From Candidatus Liptonbacteria bacterium RIFOXYD1_FULL_36_11 (GTDB taxonomy: Bacteria; Patescibacteriota; Minisyncoccia; UBA6257; XYB1-36-10), in assembly GCA_001821375.1 (NCBI GenBank), contig MHLG01000004.1, positions 4,685-10,066 on the forward strand: DNA of 5,382 bases, given 5' to 3'. The position numbers and the translations under genes were made by a program. Position 1 is the stretch's first letter. Each line of letters begins with the position of its first letter. The notes beneath the pieces were generated by a model. It was not told where the DNA came from. It was given only the letters and a program-made list of their open reading frames with translations, and made no database searches. This document shows positions 1 to 4,877 of the stretch, in pieces.

Positions 1-2
1 AG

Positions 3-674
3 GGCTGGGTCAATCTTTATTCCGCCTTGGCGCGTTCCAGTAATGTCTACTTTTATTACCTTGGTGGCGGTTTTGAAGGATTTAAAGGGCTTGGTATAAA
101 TAAATTAAATGAGTGGTGGCGCAGATTTAATCTTAATGAAAAAACCGGCATAGATCTTCCCGGAGAAGAAACTGGCTTTTTGCCAAACCCGGAAGAAAAA
201 GAAAAACGAACCGGACAGCCTTGGCGCATCGGTGATACTTATAACGTTACTATCGGCCAAGGCGATGTTGCTATTACTCCTCTTGAACTCCTAAATTATA
301 TTGGTGCTATTGCTAACGGCGGAAAAATTTTAAAACTAAGAGTGGCAAAAGATTCTACTTCCGAAATCCTAAAAGACATTTCCTATCTTGCGCCTGAAAT
401 AAAAGAAGTTCAGAAAGGTATGGAAGACGCCGTTGAAAAAGATTATGGCACCGCTCATATTCTTAATGACCTGCCTTTTAAAGTCGCCGCCAAAACTGGC
501 AGCGCCCAAGTGTCAAACAATAAAAAAACCAACGCTTTCTTTGTCGGTTACGCCCCTGCGGAAAATCCGGAAATAGCTATCCTTGTTTTAGTGGAAAACG
601 CCCGCGAAGGCAGTTTGAACACCGTTCCTATTGCTAAAGAAGTTTTATACTGGTATTACACCAACCGCCTATAA
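3..674 (+). CDS. mrdA: Penicillin-binding protein 2-type transpeptidase, C-terminal part (cut by window start)
   Basis: This is the C-terminal 223 residues of a class B penicillin-binding protein, a D,D-transpeptidase that cross-links peptidoglycan outside the membrane. The frame is open from base 3, and the TTG at 27 is internal, because the preceding codons (GWVNLYSA) already fit the family. The second active-site motif SxN is SSN at bases 36-44, and the third, KTG, is at 492-500 within AKTGSAQ. The SxxK serine would lie upstream, outside the window. The stretch GDTYNVTIGQGDVAITPLEL followed by AIANGG is the typical PBP2 segment between these motifs. The ending (FFVGYAP, then ILVLVEN) and the roughly 60 residues after KTG also fit elongation-type PBP2 better than FtsI. 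No rodA follows. No clear plus-strand terminator is seen beyond the hairpin at 690-711. The family assignment is firm; PBP2 versus another class B subgroup is less certain. Confidence 0.9.
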   Translation, partial: GWVNLYSALARSSNVYFYYLGGGFEGFKGLGINKLNEWWRRFNLNEKTGIDLPGEETGFLPNPEEKEKRTGQPWRIGDTYNVTIGQGDVAITPLELLNYIGAIANGGKILKLRVAKDSTSEILKDISYLAPEIKEVQKGMEDAVEKDYGTAHILNDLPFKVAAKTGSAQVSNNKKTNAFFVGYAPAENPEIAILVLVENAREGSLNTVPIAKEVLYWYYTNRL

Positions 675-682
675 AAACCAAT

Positions 683-711
683 AAAAAAATCCGGCACTTT
701 TTCGTGCCGGA
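683..711 (-). terminator. Intrinsic terminator of the minus-strand 89-residue gene
   Basis: The arms TCCGGCAC (690-697) and GTGCCGGA (704-711) form a perfect 8-pair stem with a 6-base loop. Read on the minus strand, the stem is followed at once by seven T (689-683), a textbook intrinsic terminator 24 bases past the stop codon of the 89-residue gene. Read on the plus strand, the stem is followed by AAATCACTTC, so it is a much poorer terminator for the penicillin-binding protein gene, although it may still serve both convergent units. Confidence 0.8.
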
Positions 712-714
712 AAT

Positions 715-759
715 CACTTCTTATTTTTAAGTTTTTAAGAAAACACACTTCTTATTTTT
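715..759. repeat. 14-base direct repeat around the 3' end of the 89-residue gene
   Basis: CACTTCTTATTTTT occurs at 715-728 and again at 746-759, 31 bases apart. The right copy covers the last codons of the minus-strand gene and the left copy lies between its stop codon and the terminator. It is low-complexity, so it may be a small slippage duplication without a function. Confidence 0.5.
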
Positions 760-1004
760 TTTTCCGCTTCATTCGCCCCGCAATCAAAATCAAAAAAAGA
801 AAACCCGCGGAGGAACAAAGTAGAAAAATTTTTTCTTAAAAGAGAAAACTTTTTCTCCAGTTTTTTTGCCTTTTCTTCCCTGCAAACAACACGCGTTTTT
901 ACCACTCCTTTCTTCCCGTTTTCTTTTAGAGCAAAATTACATCTTCCAACTCTTACTGCTTCCTCCGCTTCAAACGAAGAAAGATATTTTTGTATCTTAG
1001 CCAT
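735..1004 (-). CDS. Hypothetical 89-residue basic protein
   Basis: I do not recognise a family. The protein is small, lysine/arginine-rich and probably soluble; it has three cysteines (in GRCNF, VVCRE and FDCGA) and no transmembrane segment or signal peptide. A charged central part (REEKAKKLEKKFSLLRK) is likely helical, and a hydrophobic stretch (STLFLRGFSFFDF) follows. Three independent signals support a real gene: an AAAGGGG Shine-Dalgarno site 6 bases before the ATG, a perfect intrinsic terminator just past the stop, and a promoter-like pair upstream. An in-frame TGA lies 5 codons upstream of the ATG, which fixes this start. The gene is transcribed divergently from the GalT-family gene and convergently with the penicillin-binding protein gene, so it stands alone. 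The excess of lysine and phenylalanine could also arise by chance in AT-rich DNA, so doubt remains about the protein itself. Confidence 0.6.
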   Translation of the reverse strand: MAKIQKYLSSFEAEEAVRVGRCNFALKENGKKGVVKTRVVCREEKAKKLEKKFSLLRKNFSTLFLRGFSFFDFDCGANEAEKKIRSVFS

Positions 1005-1010
1005 CTTTTT

Positions 1011-1017
1011 CCCCTTT
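1011..1017 (-). promoter_or_regulatory. Ribosome binding site of the 89-residue gene
   Basis: On the minus strand AAAGGGG precedes the ATG (1004-1002) by 6 bases. This is a good Shine-Dalgarno match at a normal distance. It stands out because the plus-strand genes in this window lack such a site. Confidence 0.65.
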
Positions 1018-1067
1018 CACTATTCAAGTTTTTTTCAATATTTCTTTCATTTTACATTCCCATCTTT

Positions 1068-1097
1068 ACTATATACCTCCTTTTCTTTTTCTGTTAA
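1068..1097 (-). promoter_or_regulatory. Candidate promoter of the 89-residue gene
   Basis: On the minus strand, TTAACA (1097-1092) resembles a -35 box. It lies 16 bases before TATATA (1075-1070), or 18 bases before TATAGT (1073-1068). Transcription would start near 1061-1063 and give a leader of about 57-59 bases carrying the Shine-Dalgarno site. The region is very AT-rich, so chance matches are likely and this is a sequence-only proposal. Confidence 0.4.
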
Positions 1098-1159
1098 AAT
1101 AAATTTGTTTTGTTCTGTTTTAAAGATAATAAATTTTATAAACTTTGTCAATAAATTAT

Positions 1160-2158
1160 ATGAATAATTCTAACTCCGAACTTCGTCAGGATTTAACAAG
1201 TGGCGAGTGGGTTATTATTTCGCCAAACAGAAATAAACGCCCCACAGATTTTTTCAAAAAGAAAATAGCTAAAAGAATCATTCCTCCAGAAAAAGATTGC
1301 CCTTTTGAAGACCCGGAAAATCACGGTAATCTTCCTTCGGTTCTTTCTTTTTCCGATAAAACTAATTGGCGTATTAAAGTTTTTCCAAACAAGTATCCCG
1401 CTCTTAAAGTTGGTGATATTCCTTCTTTCTCAAATGAAGGCCCGTATGTAATTCTTCCCGCTGTCGGCCGGCACGAACTTATTATCACTAAAGACCATCT
1501 AAAAAATTTTCCCGGTCTTTCTTTAGAAGAAGCGGCAACAGTTTTTTATGCCGCCCAAAATAGGTTTCAATTTTTTAAAAAAGACAAGTTTGCGTCTTAT
1601 GCAGTTTTTTTTCAGAACTGGGGAAAATCAGCCGGCGCCTCTATTTTTCATCCTCACTACCAGCTTGCCTCTCTGCCAATTATTCCTCCTTACATAACTC
1701 ACTCCGTCTCTGGCGCAAAAAAATTCTATAAAAAAAATAAGCAATGTGCCTACTGTGCCACCATAGAATGGGAAAAAAAGGAAGGAAAAAGAGTCATTTT
1801 AGAAAATGAGCAAGCTGTTGCTTTCACTCGTTTTGCCTCTAAAGAACCATTTGATGTTAGAATTTTTCCCAAAAACCACGAACCATTTTTTGAAAAAACC
1901 TCTCCCGAAATTATTACCGGCGTCGTTGAAGTTTTGCAAAAAGTTCTCTTAAAAATAAAAAGAAATCTCTACGATGCGGATTACAACTTTTTTATCCATT
2001 CTTCTCCTTTAAAAAATCAAAAAAGCTGCGCTCCGTTTTACCATTGGCATATTGATATTATTCCTAAAATATCAATTTCTGCCGGCATGGAACTTGCTAC
2101 TGGCGTGGAAATTACTGTTATTGACCCCGATGATGCCGCCGCTATTTTAAGAAGATAA
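1160..2158 (+). CDS. galT: GalT-family nucleotidylyltransferase (galactose-1-phosphate uridylyltransferase or ADP-glucose phosphorylase type)
   Basis: Family members move a nucleotidyl group between a nucleotide sugar and a sugar phosphate or phosphate through a uridylyl- or adenylyl-histidine intermediate in the cytoplasm. From the ATG at 1160 the protein is 332 residues, normal for the family. The N-terminal ELRQDLTSGEWVIISPNR is a typical opening. The active site is HPHYQ at 164-168, with H166 the expected nucleophile. First metal site: C47, H113 and H164 are present, but the second cysteine of the usual CPFC is E50. A second site is complete: C196, C199, H240, H295. The C-terminal HSSPLK, HWHIDIIP (295-302) and GMELATGVEITVIDP match family ends. 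The in-frame TTG at 1145 would add five residues of no family character, so ATG 1160 is preferred. No Shine-Dalgarno site is visible; TATAAA at 1137-1142 is a weak -10 candidate. The gene leads a cluster with a membrane protein gene and rplU; no other galactose gene is nearby, so the substrate is uncertain. Confidence 0.88.
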   Translation: MNNSNSELRQDLTSGEWVIISPNRNKRPTDFFKKKIAKRIIPPEKDCPFEDPENHGNLPSVLSFSDKTNWRIKVFPNKYPALKVGDIPSFSNEGPYVILPAVGRHELIITKDHLKNFPGLSLEEAATVFYAAQNRFQFFKKDKFASYAVFFQNWGKSAGASIFHPHYQLASLPIIPPYITHSVSGAKKFYKKNKQCAYCATIEWEKKEGKRVILENEQAVAFTRFASKEPFDVRIFPKNHEPFFEKTSPEIITGVVEVLQKVLLKIKRNLYDADYNFFIHSSPLKNQKSCAPFYHWHIDIIPKISISAGMELATGVEITVIDPDDAAAILRR

Positions 2159-2162
2159 AAAT

Positions 2163-2495
2163 ATGCGTTACGACAAACTTATTATCTTTAATTTTTTTAC
2201 CAGTTTTTTTCTTCTTTTCCTTTCTTCTTTTTTTATCTCCCACTATCTTTGGTCTCTCCGTGGCCTTTCTCTCATTATCCGTTTTGATTCTCTCCGTGGC
2301 CTTGTTTTTTTTGGCTCCTTTTCTGATTCTGTTTATATTCTTTTATCCGCCTTTTTCTCTTTAACTTTAAATCTGTTTCTTTCATTTCTTTTCTATCGTC
2401 GCGAAAGATTCATTTCTTATTTTTTTAGCTTTTTTTCCCTTTTCTTTTCTATCTTGATTTTAATCTGGGCGAGTGTTACAATAGGCGTCAACTGA
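2163..2495 (+). CDS. Small membrane protein with three predicted helices, unknown function
   Basis: The 110-residue protein is extremely rich in Phe, Leu and Ser. Three membrane helices can be read at about residues 7-29, 55-77 and 83-107. A loop with the sequence SLRGL repeated at 12-residue spacing lies between helices 1 and 2, and a short basic turn (YRRER, about 78-82) between helices 2 and 3. By the positive-inside rule the YRRER turn and the N terminus are likely on opposite faces. The pattern RFD, later two glycines, a conserved-looking Asn in helix 2, YRRER, then a terminal Asn reminds me of a small membrane protein type seen in Patescibacteria and Chloroflexi, but this is a weak recollection and no function follows from it. 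The gene starts 4 bases after the galT stop and ends (TGA) 2 bases before the rplU ATG, so it is almost certainly translated in the same operon. No clear Shine-Dalgarno site is seen. Confidence 0.8.
   Translation: MRYDKLIIFNFFTSFFLLFLSSFFISHYLWSLRGLSLIIRFDSLRGLVFFGSFSDSVYILLSAFFSLTLNLFLSFLFYRRERFISYFFSFFSLFFSILILIWASVTIGVN
2253..2303 (+). repeat. 15-base in-frame direct repeat inside the membrane protein gene
   Basis: TCTCTCCGTGGCCTT occurs at 2253-2267 and 2289-2303, exactly 36 bases (12 codons) apart and in the same frame. Both copies encode SLRGL in the loop between helices 1 and 2. Identical codons, including the locally rare GGC and CGT, suggest a recent small duplication or gene conversion rather than chance. 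Confidence 0.75.
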
Positions 2496-2497
2496 TT

Positions 2498-2797
2498 ATG
2501 TCTTACATTATTGAAACGGGAGGAAAACAATATATTGTCTCCTCTGGCGAAAAATTAAAAATAGAGAAAATCAAAACCGCTCCCGATGGCAAAGTTTCCT
2601 TTGATAAAATCCTTTTATCCTGGGACGGGGAAAAAGTTGAAATAGGTAATCCTTATCTTCCCGACGTTTCCGTTAAAGGCGAAGTATTAAAAGAAGGCAG
2701 GGAAAAAAAGAAAATTATTTTTAAATACCACTCTAAAACCAGGCTTAGAAAGAAAAAAGGCCATCGCCAGGAATTTGCCGAAGTTCTTATTTCTTAA
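2498..2797 (+). CDS. rplU: Large-subunit ribosomal protein bL21
   Basis: bL21 binds 23S rRNA in the 50S subunit. The 99-residue product is close to the usual length of about 103. The start YIIETGGKQYIV is the family signature for the N-terminal strand. The middle carries the expected EIGNPYL, and the C-terminal rRNA-binding part reads KKKIIFKYHSKTRLRKKKGH followed by RQ, with the diagnostic GHRQ at residues 88-91. The ATG lies 2 bases after the TGA of the membrane protein gene and has only a weak AGG upstream, so translation is probably coupled. The usual partner rpmA (bL27) does not follow. Instead a hairpin terminator closes the cluster. Pairing with a GalT-family gene and a membrane protein is unusual compared with the common rplU-rpmA-obg order. 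Confidence 0.96.
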   Translation: MSYIIETGGKQYIVSSGEKLKIEKIKTAPDGKVSFDKILLSWDGEKVEIGNPYLPDVSVKGEVLKEGREKKKIIFKYHSKTRLRKKKGHRQEFAEVLIS

Positions 2798-2804
2798 GTC
2801 TAAT

Positions 2805-2837
2805 AAAAAGCCCCTCAACCCTGAGAGGCTTTTTTTC
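2805..2837. terminator. Bidirectional intrinsic terminator between rplU and the convergent 168-residue gene
   Basis: The arms are AAAAAGCC-C-CTC (2805-2816) and GAG-A-GGCTTTTT (2823-2834), with a 6-base loop and one C/A mismatch. The plus strand ends in seven T (2831-2837). The minus strand reads into five T (2809-2805). The hairpin lies 8 bases past the rplU stop and about 10 bases past the stop of the minus-strand gene, so it can stop both units. Confidence 0.85.
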
Positions 2838-2847
2838 CAGCTACCAG

Positions 2848-3354
2848 CTATCCGTCTTCTTCTTCTTTTTCGGTTTCTTCTTTTATTATGTATATCTTTC
2901 CTTCATTTAAAATCCAAAAAGAAACCAATTTATTTTTTTTTACGAGTATTCCAGCTCTGCAACATTTTTTTAAAATATTGCGCAGCCTATCCTTTAAACT
3001 TTCCAAACATCCTTGGAAAGCTTCATATAAAACCCCATCTGAAACTTGTTCTAAGCTAATTTGGGATAAGCACGCTTCCCATTCATTTACCCATGGGATA
3101 ATAAAAAAATCTGCGGCCGGAAAATTATGGCGGGTTACTTTTCCCGTCTCAAAGTTTACAGAAAACCCTTTTTTACCTTGAATTTCTTCTTCCTTATCAG
3201 AAAAAGAAATTTTGGCTTTTACTGCCGACCCTTTTTCCGTAATCTCGCCAACTACTTCTACAAACGCGTATTTTTTGAAGAACGAATTTACTGGATCCTT
3301 CAAGCTGCCCCGTATAGTATTTAAATTTCTTTTTTTTACGTCTTTTAAACACAT
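2848..3354 (-). CDS. Hypothetical 168-residue protein with acidic tail
   Basis: I do not recognise a family. The protein looks soluble, with balanced composition. Residues about 28-75 alternate in a way that suggests beta strands (YAFVEVVGEI, SAVKAKISFS, GFSVNFETGKV). Residues about 100-131 form a probable amphipathic helix ending in KKCC (129-132). A strand-rich part follows (ILVKKNKLVSFWIL, KIYIIKEE), then an acidic tail, TEKEEEDG. There are five cysteines in all (C2, C95, C116, C131, C132), in no CxxC pair. The strong Shine-Dalgarno site AAAGGAG, 8 bases before the ATG, fixes this start. The stop is TAG, shortly before a shared hairpin terminator. The gene is divergent from cysS and its promoter region overlaps the cysS promoter. 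Plus-strand open frames across the same DNA are weaker and carry no signals. Confidence 0.75.
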   Translation of the reverse strand: MCLKDVKKRNLNTIRGSLKDPVNSFFKKYAFVEVVGEITEKGSAVKAKISFSDKEEEIQGKKGFSVNFETGKVTRHNFPAADFFIIPWVNEWEACLSQISLEQVSDGVLYEAFQGCLESLKDRLRNILKKCCRAGILVKKNKLVSFWILNEGKIYIIKEETEKEEEDG

Positions 3355-3362
3355 GATGGCAG

Positions 3363-3370
3363 CTCCTTTC
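3363..3370 (-). promoter_or_regulatory. Ribosome binding site of the 168-residue gene
   Basis: The minus strand reads GAAAGGAG, then 8 bases, then ATG (3354-3352). This is a near-perfect Shine-Dalgarno match at a normal distance and is the main reason for choosing this start codon. Confidence 0.8.
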
Positions 3371-3397
3371 TTTGGGGTTCTACTTTTACTTTATCGC

Positions 3398-3426
3398 TTT
3401 AAATGTAAAAAGCCAAATTTTGCCAA
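3398..3426 (-). promoter_or_regulatory. Candidate promoter of the 168-residue gene, overlapping the cysS -35 box
   Basis: On the minus strand TTGGCA (3426-3421) is a good -35 match, followed after 17 bases by TTTAAA (3403-3398), a weak -10 box. The start would fall near 3391, with a leader of about 37 bases that contains the Shine-Dalgarno site. TATAAT also occurs on this strand at 3431-3426 but has no -35 partner. The -35 bases are nearly the same ones used by the cysS promoter. Confidence 0.4.
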
Positions 3427-3455
3427 TTATAAAAAAGCAATGCTATAATAGCCCT
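3420..3455 (+). promoter_or_regulatory. cysS promoter, predicted to give a leaderless mRNA
   Basis: TTGCCA (3420-3425) and TATAAT (3444-3449) are separated by 18 bases. TG at 3441-3442 gives an extended -10 element (TGCTATAAT). With the -10 hexamer at -12 to -7, position +1 is base 3456, which is exactly the A of the cysS ATG. No base upstream of the ATG would be transcribed, and no Shine-Dalgarno site is present. The promoter match is strong; the exact start is inferred from the usual spacing. Confidence 0.75.
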
Positions 3456-4877
3456 ATGGTAATTTTTGACTCCCTTTCCGGAAATAAAAAAAAGCTTTTT
3501 CTCTCAAAAAAACGCCGCTTAAAAATGTTTGTTTGCGGTCCTACTGTTTATAATTACATTCATATCGGTAATGCTAGAAGCTATCTTGTTTTTGATGTTA
3601 TTGCTCGTTGGCTCAAATATAAAGGAGTAAATCTTAAATACGTCCAAAATATAACTGACGTTGATGATAAAATTATCAACCGCGCGCGGGAAGAAAAAAA
3701 ACAGCCAAAAGAAATCACCTCTTTTTTTCTTAAAAAATATCTTGAGACTATGAAAAAACTTAATATCTCTTCTATTAATGCTTATATTAAAGCTAGTAAA
3801 GAAATACCCGCTATTATCAGCCAAGTAAAAAGGCTTGTGGAAAAAGGTTATGCCTACGAAACAGAAAACGGCGTTTATTTTGAAGTTCGCAAATTTAAAA
3901 AATACGGCTTGCTTTCCGGTCAAAACTTGGAAGAGCTGCGTCCCGGATGGCGAATTGAAGAAGACCCAAAAAAACACGACCCGCTTGATTTTGCCGTTTG
4001 GAAAAAGAAAAAAGATTCTTCTGAACCTTCTTGGAAAAGTCCCTTTGGAGAAGGGCGCCCGGGCTGGCATATTGAAGACACGGCTATCGCTGAAAAATAT
4101 CTTGGTTTGCAATATGACATTCATGGCGGGGGAGTTGACCTAAAATTTCCTCACCACGAAGCAGAGATAGCGCAAGCGGAAGCTCTTTCCGGCAAACATC
4201 CTTTTGTCTCTATTTGGATGCATAACGGACTTATAAACGTTAATGGTGAAAAAATGGCTAAAAGTGGTGATAACTTTATCACCGCCGCAGATTTTTTGAA
4301 AAAATTTCACCCTGATGTTTTAAGATTTATTTCCATTTCTTCCCATTACCGCTCTCCTTTAAACTTTAACGAGGAAACCATAAAACAAGCCATCTCTTCT
4401 TTATTCAGCATTAAATCTTTTCTTGCCCGCCTTTCTTCCTTTTTAAATTCAGATAAAAATAAAAAAGAGGAAAGAGTAAAAGTTAAATCTTTAATCTCTT
4501 CTCTTTTGAAAGATTTTAAAAAAAATATGGATGATGATTTTAATACGCCAAGATCTCTAGCCTCCGTTTTTTCTTTTATCAACACTCTTTCCGGCCTGTT
4601 TCCTTTATCTAAATTAGAAGCCAAAGCCGCCTTTTCCGTTCTTACTGATATTTTTTCCATTCTAGGATTTAATCTTAAACTTCATCCGATTCCTGAAAAA
4701 ATTAAGGAAATAACGGAAGCAAGAGAGGTGTTAAGAACGGTCCATAATTTTGCCAAAGCTGATGAATTAAGAAAAAAAATAGAAAGCTTAGGATATAAAA
4801 TAGAAGACGGCAAAACTGGCGCTGTCATCATTAAAAATGATTTAGAAATAATTTTGCAACCATCTCTTTCTGAATAA
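3456..4877 (+). CDS. cysS: Cysteinyl-tRNA synthetase
   Basis: This class I synthetase charges tRNA-Cys with cysteine, using ATP, in the cytoplasm. The ATG at 3456 gives 473 residues, close to the usual 460. An upstream in-frame start at 3372 would add 28 residues lying across the promoter, with no family match, and is rejected. Visible motifs are FVCGPTVYN with C27 (zinc ligand, E. coli C28), HIGN at 36-39 (the HIGH motif), GRPGWHIED at 200-208, DIHGGGVDLKFPHHEAE ending at 237 with H233 and E237 (E. coli H234 and E238), and KMAKS at 266-270 (the KMSKS loop). The C-terminal ADELRKKIESLGYKIEDG (445-462) is the expected anticodon-binding tail. Two departures stand out: D208 sits where E. coli has the zinc ligand C209, and Ala replaces Ser in the KMSKS motif. 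The stop TAA overlaps the dnaB ATG by one base, so the two genes form one translationally coupled unit. Confidence 0.95.
   Translation: MVIFDSLSGNKKKLFLSKKRRLKMFVCGPTVYNYIHIGNARSYLVFDVIARWLKYKGVNLKYVQNITDVDDKIINRAREEKKQPKEITSFFLKKYLETMKKLNISSINAYIKASKEIPAIISQVKRLVEKGYAYETENGVYFEVRKFKKYGLLSGQNLEELRPGWRIEEDPKKHDPLDFAVWKKKKDSSEPSWKSPFGEGRPGWHIEDTAIAEKYLGLQYDIHGGGVDLKFPHHEAEIAQAEALSGKHPFVSIWMHNGLINVNGEKMAKSGDNFITAADFLKKFHPDVLRFISISSHYRSPLNFNEETIKQAISSLFSIKSFLARLSSFLNSDKNKKEERVKVKSLISSLLKDFKKNMDDDFNTPRSLASVFSFINTLSGLFPLSKLEAKAAFSVLTDIFSILGFNLKLHPIPEKIKEITEAREVLRTVHNFAKADELRKKIESLGYKIEDGKTGAVIIKNDLEIILQPSLSE

Noticed and set aside
27..29. TTG as the start of the penicillin-binding protein frame
   Set aside because: The frame is open to base 3 and the codons before it match the PBP2 family, so the gene begins outside the window.
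1023..1080. Very short minus-strand reading frames (3 and 8 codons) upstream of the 89-residue gene, one after GGAGG at 1076-1080
   Set aside because: The GGAGG lies inside the candidate promoter spacer and would not be transcribed; the frames are too short to call leader peptides.
1091..1142. AT-rich imperfect repeat CTGTT...ATAAATTT and the palindrome ATAAATTTTAT at 1129-1139 as an operator
   Set aside because: Matches of this kind are expected by chance in DNA this AT-rich, and no regulator gene is nearby.
1145..1159. Earlier TTG start for the GalT-family gene
   Set aside because: It adds five residues without family character or ribosome site; ATG at 1160 begins just before the conserved ELRQD segment.
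2493..2495. TGA read as glycine (alternative code of some Patescibacteria)
   Set aside because: TGA ends the membrane protein gene just before rplU, and readthrough would leave the rplU frame, so TGA as stop fits better.
2775..3448. Plus-strand open frames across the minus-strand 168-residue gene
   Set aside because: They lack Shine-Dalgarno sites, one starts before the rplU terminator, and their products are Phe-rich shadow translations.
3372..3455. Earlier start of cysS adding 28 residues
   Set aside because: The extension runs across the cysS promoter, lacks family similarity, and ATG 3456 gives the normal N terminus.
3519..4124. Minus-strand 201-residue open frame inside cysS, and other frames opposite or within cysS
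   Set aside because: They are shadows of a clearly coding gene, with low-complexity Phe/Lys-rich products and no start signals.
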